64,000 nucleotides of DNA from Aculops lycopersici (GCA_015350385.1 WNKI01000004.1:2472448-2536447); one strand, 5' to 3'. Counted from the first letter of the stretch, positions 35,554 to 46,342 are shown. Numbers and translations are program-made. Notes: generated by a model from the sequence alone, not told the origin.

Positions 35554-36590
35554 GTTACTTGAAAATTTCGCCTTTGTTGTTGTTGTAGTTGTTGGTGTTA
35601 GTGTGATAAAAATTAAAAGCAACAAGAAATCTTGATTGCAGTTAAAATTATTAAAATCTCTTCAGTCGAATGGTCGATTGACGATAGCGCTGCTCGCAAT
35701 GTTTACTTTGCGTTTGTCTAATTCTATTTCTGTTTCCATTTGGCGTCACAAACGAAGAGTGGATAAACTTCTCGTGTCACTCTCTTTGTCTCTACGGTGT
35801 ATGATATCAACTTGAGCCTGCAATGTATCATCTTGTTAGCTTAGCGTCACATCATGCGACGCTTAGATCGTTGCGATAAGCCGCCGGCCACTTGTTGAGC
35901 CCTTACTCTCTTGGTTGGTTTCATTCACTACTTTAGATCAGAATGGTGTCCTAAGGCATGTAATCACATATGTCAACCCCCAAGCGCCCCATCTCTCTTT
36001 CTCTCTCTTGGAATCATTGCTACAACTCTTCGAGTTGCAGAGTGTAATCAAGTCACTGCTCGCTGCTAATTAGTTCATAAATAGACTGCTAGTTCAGATA
36101 TAAGACAAACAAACTCAAGCAGATTTACAATCGTCGCCACTCCTCCCCGTAGACTTTATTGTTTTAGTTAATCAATCAACTATGGCAGATAATTAGTACC
36201 AACAAAAACAAACATCCATTGAATAGACCAAACATGATCGGTACTCTTTCTCTGTTTTCCTTAAGTCATATAAATATAAATTTCTAAATCAACTTGTCCT
36301 CACTTCATCTTCTCGAGAACCTTTCTCGTCGAGAGAAAAGTCGTTGCTTGAAGTAACAATTCTAAACATAGAATAGCACTTGTTTCAGATCATCTAACCA
36401 TTAAATTGTTCGATACACTCCTTACAATCCCTCATTAGTGTTTCCAAACATTGGACTTTATTCTACAGCATTATACGGGGGCATTTATGGGGATAGTAAA
36501 CTCTAGTTCTCGCGACCTGTGAGCAATCATCCAAAATTACAGGTGCAATAGAAAAACCTAGTTTATTTAGAATTTGTACACTTGTACACC
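35554..36590. other. Intergenic region upstream of the secreted C2 gene
   Basis: AT-rich sequence with no convincing gene. On the minus strand AATAAA (TTTATT at 36562-36567) lies about 25 nt after the stop of the tentative small gene 36591-37634, which supports a transcript end there. Confidence 0.4.
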
Positions 36591-37634
36591 TTATGATTTA
36601 CTTGCTGCTATAATCAAGAATACGAGTACGGGTTCTGCTGATTGCATTTCCGCTTTGCCAAACATCACAACCTGAGCTGCCGCTTTTTCCATTTGGTCAC
36701 CAGGTTCTTCATAGTCAAGGTCTGCGTCTGTGTCATCATAGAGGCCACCAAGGTGGCTCGATTTGCTACTGCGGCAATCATTGACCGGTAGCAGGTGGTT
36801 TCTCACTACCAAAATGGCAAAAAGTAAATAACTAAACTCTTTGAATTCAGTGGAGGCATAGTTGATTAGCTAATACGCTTGATCCAACTACCCTAGACAG
36901 AGAGCTCTTCAATGAAATGCAAATAGAAAGATGCCGCTGGAGATAGACCTCGAGGTGCGAGTTTGCGTATCCAGTTACCTATTGCCTGATCTAAAACCTG
37001 CCTTTACACTGCTTTAAAAGGCTTCTGACCAAAATTGATTGGAAAAATTGCCTGAAACTTTTCATTCGGTAATCGGGAGCCTATCTCTTAGGCGCAGCAA
37101 CAGAAAAACTTTAATTGAAATATCGCGAGATAGATAAGGCAATGAGTTAGCGACGACCGTCAGCCATGTTAAGCTAGCTAGCTGCTCCCAAGTTTTTTAA
37201 TTCAACTAAACTTTACTGGCCGCCACTTTATAGAGAACCTCGAGCACTACAAACACAACAACTCTGAGCCTCAGCACCCTGCCCTTCAATCAGGGTTTAG
37301 TTACATCACTTTGACCGAAATTGCTTAGATACACCGGCCGAGCAGATCCCGCGAGACCGACGACCACTTGCGTACGCTCCACTGAACTCGGCCGCCATAT
37401 TTGTCGGAGTATTGAGTTGCACTACTCGCCATAGTAGCTCGCAAGTCATCGCTAGCGACTCTCTAGACTAAACGTCCATTTTGATGATGGCCAGCGTTCA
37501 ACAACAACAATACCATCACAATCCACAACGACAAACAAAACAATGTTGAGGACGGAGCTGATGATCAAGTTCAGTCCATTAGACGACTCCTCTATGTAAT
37601 CCGCGATCGATTGTGGTCCTAGCGTTAGTTCCAT
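36591..37634 (-). CDS. Tentative small single-pass membrane protein, two exons
   Basis: Proposed exons 37514-37634 and 36591-36805 join in phase 1 to give 111 residues. ATG 37634 begins MELTLGPQSIADYIEE, followed by a hydrophobic stretch (LNLIISSVLNIVLFVVV, about residues 22-38), then a polar tail with HLGGLYDDTDADLDYEEPGD and a hydrophobic C-terminus. The supports are the protein-like composition, the compatible splice phase and an AATAAA just after the stop. Against it, the donor (GAT/GGTATTG) is weak. The layout of short N-terminus, membrane segment and acidic tail is common among small membrane adaptors, but I do not recognise the family. Confidence 0.35.
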
Positions 37635-38535
37635 TCCATCGGCCCAACACAAAGCCCCAAAAGTTTATTCTGTGGATAGATATTCAATGGGAATTTGAGA
37701 TAACGCTTTGTGCGAGAGAAGCTGCAGTGGCTTGTGTGCTAATCTGTAGTAAAGTGCCCGTTACTCTGTGCGCTAGAGAGCGAGAACCGAGAGTTTGCGT
37801 TGAGTTTTTCTCCCTCCGATTCAGAAGTTCAGATTCCAAGTTCTGATACAGAGGGACAGATGGAGATGGAAATAAAAATACAGAAAACAACACGCAAAAT
37901 TATAACGCCGAAAGCGGCATAATCAAGTTCTCATTTTTACCACAGCGAAATGTAGGTCAGATGACAGACAATAATCAATTACCTGATCTCTTAAATTTGC
38001 TATATTCTATCAGACTATTGGAAGACGGCCGATTTGTTAATATTTAGAAATTTTTACCGATTCCAGAGAGTTGGCCATAGCATAATGTGTTTATTGATTT
38101 GTAAACAAAAGCCAAGGAGGTCTCATTCGGAAATCATGTCAAGTAGCACAATCAATAGGCTCTAGCCTAATATCATATTATCACCCTCGTCATATTCCAC
38201 CTATTGAACTTATAATCTTTTTACTTTACCATAATTGGAAGAGTCGATTTGCAATCTTAAGCTCAAGTTCGACTAAGTAAGAGAGAAAAGTAATTAAGAC
38301 ATCGAATCGAATCTCAAAAGTGAACAACGAATGAGTTCCAAGCCAGAAACAAATTTGCCTTCCCGCTCTCTAATGAGACGATCGACGTACGAATTCTATC
38401 ATATCAATCGGCATCCTAACTTTTCTAGCCATCTCCTCAACACTGAACTCTTGCCATCTTTTTGGCCAATGTAATAATAATAATAATAATAATAATAACT
38501 AATTATTAGCATACTTAACAGAGATAGGGATAAAA
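37635..38535. other. Divergent intergenic region with an AAT microsatellite
   Basis: Promoter space for the palmitoyltransferase gene and possibly for the small minus-strand gene. It holds a (TAA)n repeat at 38472-38498, ending 37 bp before the palmitoyltransferase start codon. No other gene was seen. Confidence 0.45.
38472..38498. repeat. (TAA)n microsatellite
   Basis: Nine uninterrupted TAA/AAT units just upstream of the ZDHHC start codon, probably inside its promoter or 5' UTR. Confidence 0.85.
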
Positions 38536-39405
38536 ATGGTTTGGCTCGTCAAAGATTGTTGCGGGATTGCCTGTGTCTTATTGGCCTGGCTCCTAATGGG
38601 ACTGTCGCAATATACAATACTAAATATTATTCTACTGCCCCAACCAGATTCAGTGAAAAAGTATGCAAACCTCATAGTATTTGAAATATTTTTCTTCCTA
38701 GCACTAGTTGCCCATATTAGAACAATACTCACCGATCCCGGCTCTGTGCCTCAGAAAACAGCCACCACCGAGGAATTGATGCAAGATATGCAGGTAAATA
38801 ATGGCAACAACAGCAGCAACCAAGTCGTGTACAAGTGTGCCGAATGTTGTTCGGTGAAACCAGATAGAGCTCATCATTGTTCCGTATGCAAGAGGTGTAT
38901 TAGAAAGATGGATCACCATTGTCCTTGGGTCAACAATTGTGTGGGCGAAAGGAACCAGAAGTTTTTTATTTTGTTCACTCTATTCATAGCCATAATATCA
39001 TTCCACGCCTTCATTCTGGCCATTGGACACTTTGTCACCTGTCTCGAACCCGAATGGTCTCATTCGCCTGCCTGTCCCATAATGATGCGCTCAGGTAGAC
39101 CCTCGCCTGGCAATCTAATCTTGTTGGTATTCCTAACCTTTGAGGGTCTGCTATTCTCACTATTTAGTATGATAATGTTCTCAATCCAACTAAAGGCGGT
39201 GTGGACAGATTGGACAGGTATAGAGAATCTAAAGAAAGAGGATAGGAGTAGGAGTAGCGGGTGTGCAAATTTACATAGTGTCTTCGGGCGACATTTCCTC
39301 TGCTGGTTCTGCCCCTTTTCTATTGGATCAGAAATCAATCAGGATATCGATATTGAGCACCAGCAACCACGAGTCATAGAACATCCCGATGGCATTTTTA
39401 TCTAG
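38536..39405 (+). CDS. DHHC palmitoyltransferase, ZDHHC3/ZDHHC7 (GODZ) type
   Basis: Intronless 289-residue integral membrane S-acyltransferase. It opens with GODZ-type MVWLVKDCCGIACVL. Two membrane helices precede the cysteine-rich domain (YKCAECCSVKPDRAHHCSVC, then KRCIRKMDHHCPWVNNCVGE, about residues 100-138), with the catalytic DHHC intact as Asp-His-His-Cys. Two more membrane helices follow, plus the TTxE-like DWTGIENLKKED and a hydrophobic C-terminal block. ZDHHC3/7 enzymes are Golgi-resident and palmitoylate G-protein alpha subunits, GABA-A receptor gamma subunits and SNAP25 in vertebrates. Compared with human ZDHHC3 the N-terminal 30-odd residues before the first helix are absent; an in-frame TAA upstream supports ATG 38536. 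It converges on the CHP1-like gene with 49 bp between the stops. Confidence 0.93.
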   Translation: MVWLVKDCCGIACVLLAWLLMGLSQYTILNIILLPQPDSVKKYANLIVFEIFFFLALVAHIRTILTDPGSVPQKTATTEELMQDMQVNNGNNSSNQVVYKCAECCSVKPDRAHHCSVCKRCIRKMDHHCPWVNNCVGERNQKFFILFTLFIAIISFHAFILAIGHFVTCLEPEWSHSPACPIMMRSGRPSPGNLILLVFLTFEGLLFSLFSMIMFSIQLKAVWTDWTGIENLKKEDRSRSSGCANLHSVFGRHFLCWFCPFSIGSEINQDIDIEHQQPRVIEHPDGIFI

Positions 39406-39454
39406 TGCTGTGAATCCATTAATAATAAGGTGCTATAGCTCTAGTGTTTTTATA

Positions 39455-40483
39455 TTATTGCACTTGCTGCTTGATCCTTTCATCCCTCTCATTGTCGCTT
39501 GTCTGTGTGGGAAATTTCACTCTAAGGGATTCATCTATGTCCCGATCTAGGAATGCTGTACAAAATTCATCGAAATCAATGAACCCGTTACCATTCTTGT
39601 CCGCCGAGCGCATAGTTCTGACAGCCAAATCTGTCAACTTGTACTCACTTACGTAACTTCCAACCATCATTTTGAGAATCGTTTTTAGATCGTCTAAACT
39701 TATCAGCGTGTCACCGTCGACGTCGTAAATCTTGAACATAAATAATAGCTTCTGTTCTCGACTGTTTGCAGGCTCATCTGGGTCTATCAAGTAATTGTAT
39801 GACTTTTTTAATTGGCCTCCTATTTGGTTCAAGTTGTTGTTGTTGTTTAAATTTAAGTTATTGTTGCTTCCATTTTGATGAAAGTGGCTGTGAATATGGT
39901 GTGAATGTAGATGATGGTTGGAGTGGAAACCGTTCAGACCTAAGGAGGGCAAGTGGACGCTTGAAGCTGCATAATGGACACTATGTTGATTGGTTGTCCT
40001 ATGATGGTGTTGATCGTGAAATCCATCATGAAAACTCGAGTGCCTAGAGTGACGGCTTAACGCCGAGGAGAAGGGCGATGGATCAATGGAATCGAATAGT
40101 AATGGTGCCTGTTTTAAAATAGCCTGAGTCGCCTGTTGACTTAAACTCTCTTGCCTGGAACAATTCCTGGACCTTGACATCGGCGATGACTTATGCGACG
40201 ATCTAAAAGTTGCCAGAACTTTCATGAATTGTCTAAAATTAATCCTCTCATGATCGTCGTCGCAATCGATAAAAAACATTTGAACAATTCTATCACATAA
40301 TGGGTTTATGGCCAACTCTGGAATGGCCAAAAAATCTTGCCGAGATAGTGACCCGTTGCCACTTTTATCTAGTGCTGTGAATCTTGAGTACAGGCGCTCG
40401 ATTTGCGATGCCGAGAAGCCAGTTTCCTCGCTAATTAGTGTAATTTCCTCATCTTGTAACATGAAAGAATGTTTGTTGCCCAT
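39455..40483 (-). CDS. CHP1: Calcineurin B homologous protein (CHP1-like) with a large insertion
   Basis: Intronless, 342 residues against about 195 for CHP1. MGNKHSF gives an N-myristoylation signal, followed by the CHP-typical ETGFSASQIERLYSRFTALDK and PELAINPLCDRIVQMFF. EF1 (DKSGNGSLSRQD, about 39-50) looks usable, EF2 (74-86) is degenerate, and EF3 (DVDGDTLISLDD, about 254-265) and EF4 (DKNGNGFIDFDE, about 295-306) are canonical. CHP1 binds the cytoplasmic tail of Na+/H+ exchangers, inhibits calcineurin and acts in membrane trafficking. The central linker between EF2 and EF3 is enlarged by about 140 residues (98-238), rich in Ser, His and Asn (HSNHHLHSHHIHSHFHQNG; LNLNNNNNLNQ). In vertebrate CHP1 this linker is short and contacts the target. 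The start at 40483 is chosen for the Met-Gly signal; a more upstream open frame is coded by a GA repeat and is doubtful. Confidence 0.9.
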   Translation of the reverse strand: MGNKHSFMLQDEEITLISEETGFSASQIERLYSRFTALDKSGNGSLSRQDFLAIPELAINPLCDRIVQMFFIDCDDDHERINFRQFMKVLATFRSSHKSSPMSRSRNCSRQESLSQQATQAILKQAPLLFDSIDPSPFSSALSRHSRHSSFHDGFHDQHHHRTTNQHSVHYAASSVHLPSLGLNGFHSNHHLHSHHIHSHFHQNGSNNNLNLNNNNNLNQIGGQLKKSYNYLIDPDEPANSREQKLLFMFKIYDVDGDTLISLDDLKTILKMMVGSYVSEYKLTDLAVRTMRSADKNGNGFIDFDEFCTAFLDRDIDESLRVKFPTQTSDNERDERIKQQVQ

Positions 40484-40519
40484 TTTGTATTGTAATAAAA
40501 TGTTTTCTTGGTTTCTTCG

Positions 40520-40522
<3 letters not shown>

Positions 40523-40555
<33 letters not shown>

Positions 40556-40556
40556 A
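40523..40556. repeat. (CT)n microsatellite
   Basis: About 17 CT units, 40 bp upstream of the CHP1-like start codon on the transcribed strand as GA repeats. Possible GAGA-factor-type promoter element (inference). Confidence 0.8.
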
Positions 40557-41358
40557 ATGGGTGAAGCAAACTGAACTCCAGGTCCCACCTGTTGTTTACT
40601 AGATTTTGAATCCAAGTAGTAATAATAATTATAATGAGAAGAACAATAAGAAGACGTAATCAAGAAGGAGGGAGGTGGTGGCGATATTAGGGCCGACAAG
40701 TGGTCTTATTTGTTAGTTGGCTTGCTGGTGGCTGTGATGGAAGGTTTGTTGGCTTATGCTTGTCCCATGGCTTTAGCAAGTGGTCGCCGCATTCGTCGTC
40801 GTCGTCGACGAGCCTTGTTGCTGCCTAAATAACATGGCTCGACCCGACTAGACTAAACACAACACGACGGTAGCACACAACAGGCGGCAAGTTATTCAAC
40901 AAAAACCATGTCAACTTTGGCCGCAGCACTCATGGGTTTTCTACGAATAGTGGTGCCTTTGTGTGAGTGAGCGAGCGAGAGAGCAGCGGCGGTGTGCTGA
41001 TGTTGTTGTTTTCACTAGCAGCAAGTGTGCGGAGCCAATGCGCTCGCCGTGTGCCAGCTACGCACTAATCGGCGTTCCTGCCAAGACACTCGTTTTTCGC
41101 CTTGACGCAAGCAGCTGCAGCAGTGTTGAGTCTGCAGGATAGCCAGGGGCAACAACAACATCAACCGCGACAGGTTGTCGTGGTAGTTTTGTGAGCAGGC
41201 TAAACAGGAGGATACTTGGCGCGGGGGCGAGCAGCGTGTTTTGCATGCGCCACCCCCGAGGCGCTTCCAGTGGTTTCGCCATTCACAATTCAAGATCCAT
41301 GGTTCGCGAGCGCCGGAGGCGAAGGGTTGAAGGTGGTGCTCGGCGCTTGTTCTCTCTT

Positions 41359-41399
41359 CCTCTCTCTCTCTCACACACACACACTCACACTCTCTCTCC
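41359..41399. repeat. Compound (CT)n(AC)n(CT)n microsatellite
   Basis: Tandem CT, then ACACAC, then CT dinucleotides, in intergenic DNA. Confidence 0.75.
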
Positions 41400-42399
41400 T
41401 CTTCACTCGGACGCGCACCACCACCACCACTTGTTGGATGAGGATTTGCTGCTCACTTCAATTCTATTGAAGCCATTCAAATTGAATGAAAAAATTGTCT
41501 CTGAATCAAGTGGAGTTGGCAGCGTGTTGCCACATTATTGAGGGTCTCAACGTCGTCGTCTTCGTCGTTGGCGTCGTTGGCGTCGTTATTCCTGTCGGAT
41601 CGACGAGAAGACACTACTATGTCTACGTCGGCTGAGAGGTTGACTGTTGAGTTGGTTTGGGTGCCTAGATCATCTTGACGAGTCAGTTGTGAGAGCTTAA
41701 ACCTGCAACTAATCGCAACGATGAGATGATATGAATTGGTATGAGAGTAGAGAGGGAGAGATGGCAGTTGGGTTATTGAGTGAGCTGACAATGTGAACGG
41801 AGTTTGGACTCGTATAATTGTCTATTTATTTCGATGATTCGCGCAACTTGGCGGCGCCGATTGATGTTGACATTTGCGGTGGTTAGCTGCTTTATAGTCG
41901 TCTATGTTAGTCGGACTACGAGTCGGAGGTGTAGATAGAGGCACCAAATACAATCGAGTCTCTATCAGTAGGCTTCCATTTGGCCAACCAACCAGCTGAC
42001 TTTTGCCACTTGCTAATGTATTCACGCCTTAGCGGATTGTTGCAATCTGCTAGCTCGAACACAAAGCTCCCTGTTAGCGAAAACGGTCGTGCGAAAGCCC
42101 TCGCCATTCTAATTAACGAGACTATGGTGCAAAGTGAACGAGTTAAAGGCCAGGCCCAGTGAGCCGGCTCACTGACTGACTGGATGGGCCAACCAACGAC
42201 GATGAGTGAGCTGGCAAGCTAAATGCTCATTGTTTAACTGCTACCAGAAAAGCGGGGGTGGAGGGGAGATATTACAGTCATGAAGTTGGAAAAGGGAAAG
42301 AGCGAAGAATCCAAGTGGCAAGCCTCTTGACTTTTTCGAGAGATTTAACGACTTTTGATGTTGAAAGAAATCTTTGTGTTTAGGTGCTGGCCAACCAGG

Positions 42400-42413
42400 T
42401 CGCCATCTAGTGG
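42400..42413 (-). promoter_or_regulatory. CTCF-like core motif
   Basis: The minus strand reads CCACTAGATGGCGA, matching the CTCF core CCASYAGRKGGCRS at 13 of 14 positions. It lies between two divergent genes. One motif match by eye is weak evidence, and the arthropod CTCF core is shorter. Confidence 0.3.
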
Positions 42414-43132
42414 CTGCTAATATGTCAAATTCTTTTGTTGTGCTAATGGCATGCTAACCTGGTAGCTCACTTGTGCTCGCATCTGGTAAGTCAATTAGCT
42501 CAGCAAAATAAAGCTGACTCACGGATCCCTGACCACCGCAATCGCAGATGTTACCACTAGTGCTCTTGGTGGCCCATTTTGTCACCAAAGTCGCATCCTG
42601 GCAACCACCGACTCGCTACTGGAATATTCAGTTGTCGTCGATTGCGAGGGAAAAAAACGACATCTATTAGTTGTTATGATGTCAGCCAGCTGGGCTGTCA
42701 ACCAACTTTTGGGTTCTAGTAACAAATAGGACAAACTAGTTAGAACATACGAGATTGGTGCTGGCAAGAAAAACAATTGGACCAAATAATTGGAGTTGAG
42801 TAGGCAAATAGAGCGCCTAGCGATCATCGGAGCTGATAAGAAAAGTTTGCCCGAGCGACGGGCGATACATTTGAAGTGGAAGTAATTAGCTGTAACAAGT
42901 GGCACAAACTTGACGACGACGAGGACCACGACGCCGTCATCGACGATAATGTAGCAGAGTGTATCCCGGTTTGTGTCGTTTTTGTTGATGTTAGCATTAT
43001 TGTTGTTGTGTTCAAACATCAATTGGATTTAGTGAGCTGCTATTTTGTTTCTTGGCCGCGAGCAAGTTGGATTTAAGATCGAATGCTTCCATCTCTGACT
43101 TCATAAATTGATATTCTCAGGCTAAGACGAGA

Positions 43133-43754
43133 ATGATTCACTACCGAAAGTTTGCACACCTTGTGAGTGCCATATTGCTCTGTGCACTTCTGGTGCAAAT
43201 CTCAACAAGCCAATCGCAACATGACGACCCGGCCGACCAGGAGCCACCGCAACACTTGCAACCCACTCAGCCTCAATTGGAACCACATCATGTCTCGTCC
43301 TCATCGTCATCTCCAACAGGTGGACAGGGGGACCAACACAATCAGCACGATCATCAACGGGAACAGCTGGCGCTAAGACCTACAACTCAACAAGAGAATC
43401 AGAACGAGAATAGCAATCGCGAGAGCGGCGGAAGTCATCACAACCAGCAACACCATCAACTGTCTTCTGGCGGAAGTGATCAGCATCTCGATGATCATCA
43501 TCAGGTTGTAGCGGGCAGAAATAATAATAATAACCAGTATCAACGGCACGACCAGACATCACAAATGCTTGCAACACCCCACTCTGCAAGCAACGATGAT
43601 CAAGTACAAAAGCAACAAAATATGCAGTCTAGAATGGTGACGCCAAAACTTGACTTCTCGAGTCCACAACAACCCTTGTTAATTCACCAACAGTCTTCAC
43701 CACAAAGTGGCCAATCAGTTCTCAACAACCAGGTGAAGCCGCAGCAGCAGCAGC

Positions 43755-43800
<46 letters not shown>

Positions 43801-45253
43801 GTCGCTGATCAACAAGCTGGGACCCTCACAAGCATCAGAGGAGTATCTGAAGTTCGACTCCACATCCACTTTACCCATTAATGCTCATGCATTTTCGAAT
43901 TCGATCCCAGACATGAGCTCAACCCCACGACCTCAATCACAACAGCAGCAGCAGCAAACACAACCACAACAACAACAACAGCCGAAGCAACAACAGAAAC
44001 AACAAACTCAGACGACTAATTGGGACCGATCGCCGTACCAGCAGCAACCAGAGCCACCGCATCAGGCAACACACCAGCTGAATGCAAGAGAGCAACCTGT
44101 TGTTCAGGTGTCCAACCAGCAACAACAGTTAACAATTCAAGCTTCCTCGAGGCAAATTAGCCAAACTATGAACAATCAGCTACCTAATTACTCCCAGCTG
44201 CCATCCAAATCGACGACCCAGCCGCAGCAACAATCAGCACCGCCAGCTTCTGGTGTTCCAATTGGTACGAATCCAAGTGTTTTTGGTAATGGCCAACAAG
44301 CACATCAATCGCAATCGCAACAACAACAACAGCAAACACATCACCAGACGCCACCCCAATACAACTACCCGCTCTACTATGGCCACAATCCTTTCATTGA
44401 GATCCTCAAACCTCACAGTTATGCTGATGATAACATTGTGATTTTGAATCTTAGCCACAGTCATATCTATGAGATTGATAGTGACGCTTTCGTTGGTCAA
44501 AGATTTGAGCAAATTGATCTATCGAACAACAAGTTGGGATTGATTCATAGTAGATCCTTTAGAATCGGACCAAATCATTCCAAACACAACCCATACAATC
44601 CCTACAGTAACAATGCAACCAGCAAGATAACACCCGCAACAAGCGCCTATCCAACACGACGTCCGCCGCCAGCAAATCCAAAGAGCTTGGTGATTGATTT
44701 TAGTCATAATCCCGCCATCGTTGCTTTATCTGGAGCATTTGACCACATTGATGTGCCAAGTTGTTTGCTCAACTTTACAAACTCAACGGTTGAGCTCAAA
44801 TTTGGTGCATTTAAGAAGTATTTTAAGGAACATCCGGGTCACATTATTGATATTGAATCGGTGGATTGTTGTGAACAAGAGTGGCTGCTGAGTTATAAGC
44901 ACAATTTTGTCCAGAGAACTCATTGTGACCACGATCCAGGCTTATTTTTGGCTAAAGTGCCACAGCAAACAATAATTGAAAGTTGTATTGCGTATGTAAC
45001 CCGAGCTAGGCGAAGTATGACAATGCAAGGACCTAGTGTGATCCATTTAGTGGCCGCAACTCCGAAGGGCCATTCGGGTTCCCAAACGGATCAAACTCAA
45101 TACCTGACCTATGTGATACTTGGTGGCACTGCTATGATTTTAACATCCCTATCAATTTATATAATCTTTTATATGTTCAGTCTAAAGGCTGCTTTCGTGT
45201 ACCAAACGCAAATGCAGCAACCACCTAGTACTGGGCCGCAACACAAAAGTTGA
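43133..45253 (+). CDS. Gln-rich single-pass membrane protein with leucine-rich repeats
   Basis: Intronless, 706 residues. A signal peptide (about 1-27, LVSAILLCALLVQIS core) is followed by about 390 residues of Gln/His/Asn/Ser low-complexity sequence, including an uninterrupted Gln run near residues 204-223 coded mainly by CAA with CAG at the ends. From about residue 433 there are leucine-rich-repeat units (IVILNLSHSHIYEIDSDAF, then FEQIDLSNNKLGLIHSRSF, and LVIDFSHNPAIVALSGAF). After these comes a Cys pattern like an LRR C-terminal cap (VDCCEQEWLLSYK, THCDHDP, ESCIAY). A membrane helix at about 656-683 is followed by a short tail. This suggests a cell-surface or secreted-pathway adhesion/receptor protein; the LRR count is low and I do not recognise an orthologue. 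AATAAA at 45300-45305 marks the 3' end, just before the inverted-repeat element. Confidence 0.8.
43738..43801. repeat. CAG/CAA tract coding polyglutamine
   Basis: Four CAG codons followed by about 16 CAA codons inside the LRR membrane-protein gene. The mixture of codons makes replication slippage less likely than in a pure CAG run. Confidence 0.85.
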
Positions 45254-45368
45254 TACTCTTCCAATTCCGGGTTTAAATTGAAAGAGTATTCTCGACACAA
45301 ATAAATAGAAATTTTGCACCACATTATATTAATTCAGTTTCCTGCACTTCCCCTCAATCAGTTGTGTA

Positions 45369-45662
45369 CAGTGCCTCTCAAAACTGGCCACGAATTCTTG
45401 ATTCTTGATTATTGATGTCTAATAAACTTTTTGAGGCTTCTTCCTGCTAATTTCACAACAGTGGCTACGCGAGGTGGTCCCAGTGATAGAGATAGTGAGA
45501 GAGAAAGCGAGAGAAACAGAGGCAATCTGTGTGTGCAAACCAAAGAAGAAACAACGTGCTCAATGTTAAAAGCAATAATAAATAAGAAAAGTTCCTATTC
45601 TAAATATAATTCATCGAGTTTATTCATCTCATCAAGATCGTGGCCAGTTTTGAGAGGCACTG
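45369..45662. mobile_element. 294-bp Tc1/mariner-type MITE
   Basis: A perfect 25-bp terminal inverted repeat starts CAGTGCCTCTCAAAAC at 45369 and is exactly complemented at 45638-45662. TA dinucleotides flank both sides (45367-45368 and 45663-45664), as expected for TA target duplication by Tc1/mariner transposases. The interior has no transposase frame, so this is a non-autonomous element. It sits between the LRR gene's poly(A) signal and the Flower start codon, ending 60 bp before the latter. The perfect arms suggest recent insertion. No second copy was seen in the window. Confidence 0.85.
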
Positions 45663-45722
45663 TATTTCTATCAACTCTACAAAGCAACAAACCACCACTA
45701 GCATCAAAATTCACCATTCAAT

Positions 45723-46342
45723 ATGGCGTCAAATATTATAACTGCCGAGGCTGGCGGCTACCCCGAACAAACACCGACGGACAGTTGGTGGCTAACCAAG
45801 TGGTCAAGTTGGTTGGCTAGCATTGGTGCAGTAGTTTTAGCTTTCTTTGGTGTTCTAGCTGTGGCGTTCAATATGATTACATTGAGTATATTTAGCGCCA
45901 TTGCAGGAGGTTGTCAAATGTAAGTATAACGATCAATTTTTTTACTTCAATGTTTGCGATGGATGAGAGTAAGTCACATTCAATTGGAAGACCATCGATG
46001 ACCAACTATATCCCAATCTTTCGCCTTCTATCAAATAATCCGCAATGAACTAACAGCGTGGCAGCCGCAGTCATATTAGCAATCGAAGGCTCATCTGTTG
46101 TATCATTCCTCACGTTTGCCAAGCCCATTGGAATGTTCTTCGAGGGTCGACCGTTATATGTCAAGACCGGAGTGTATGCTGGCCTCACAATAATTCCAAT
46201 GTTGTTCAATCCAAGCGGTCTCGCCGTCATGCTCGGCTTCCTAGTATCAGCTGGTATCACAGCCATGTACGGAATGATCCTAATCGGGAGGAAAGGAAAC
46301 TTGGACGATATGAGAGCAGCCGCCGAGCAGCCCAAGATTTGA
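45723..46342 (+). CDS. fwe: Flower-family vesicle membrane protein (calcium channel flower homologue)
   Basis: Two exons, 45723-45919 and 46057-46342, joined across a 137-bp intron in phase 2; 160 residues. The N-terminus holds PTDSWWLTKWSSWLASIGA, followed by four hydrophobic segments. The conserved acidic residue within a membrane segment is present (VILAIEGSSVV, corresponding to the Glu of Drosophila Flower LLEAPC), and so is the family block RPLYVKTGVYAG and the C-terminal GRKGNLDDMRAAAEQ. Drosophila Flower is a synaptic-vesicle calcium-permeable protein that couples exo- to endocytosis; its isoforms also mark cell fitness. The Cys pair found after that Glu in insect Flower is replaced here. 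The MITE lies in the immediate 5' flank. The gene converges on DENND4. Confidence 0.9.

Larger units (their letters stand above)
40484..43132. other. Divergent intergenic region between the CHP1-like and LRR genes
   Basis: About 2.6 kb with no recognisable gene. It contains (CT)n at 40523-40556 directly upstream of the CHP1-like start, a CT/AC compound repeat at 41359-41399 and a CTCF-like motif at 42400-42413. Several minus-strand frames (41477-41791, 42582-43022) are open but lack domain features. A possible acceptor (TTCTCAG at 43114-43120) just before the LRR start suggests a 5' UTR intron. Confidence 0.4.

Noticed and set aside
40484..40699. N-terminal extension of the CHP1-like frame by 72 codons
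   Set aside because: Much of it is Arg-Glu dipeptides from a GA microsatellite; the Met-Gly start at 40483 matches the conserved myristoylated N-terminus.
45431..45722. Open frame running through the MITE into the Flower 5' flank
   Set aside because: It is out of frame with Flower, lacks transposase features, and is explained by the repeat element.
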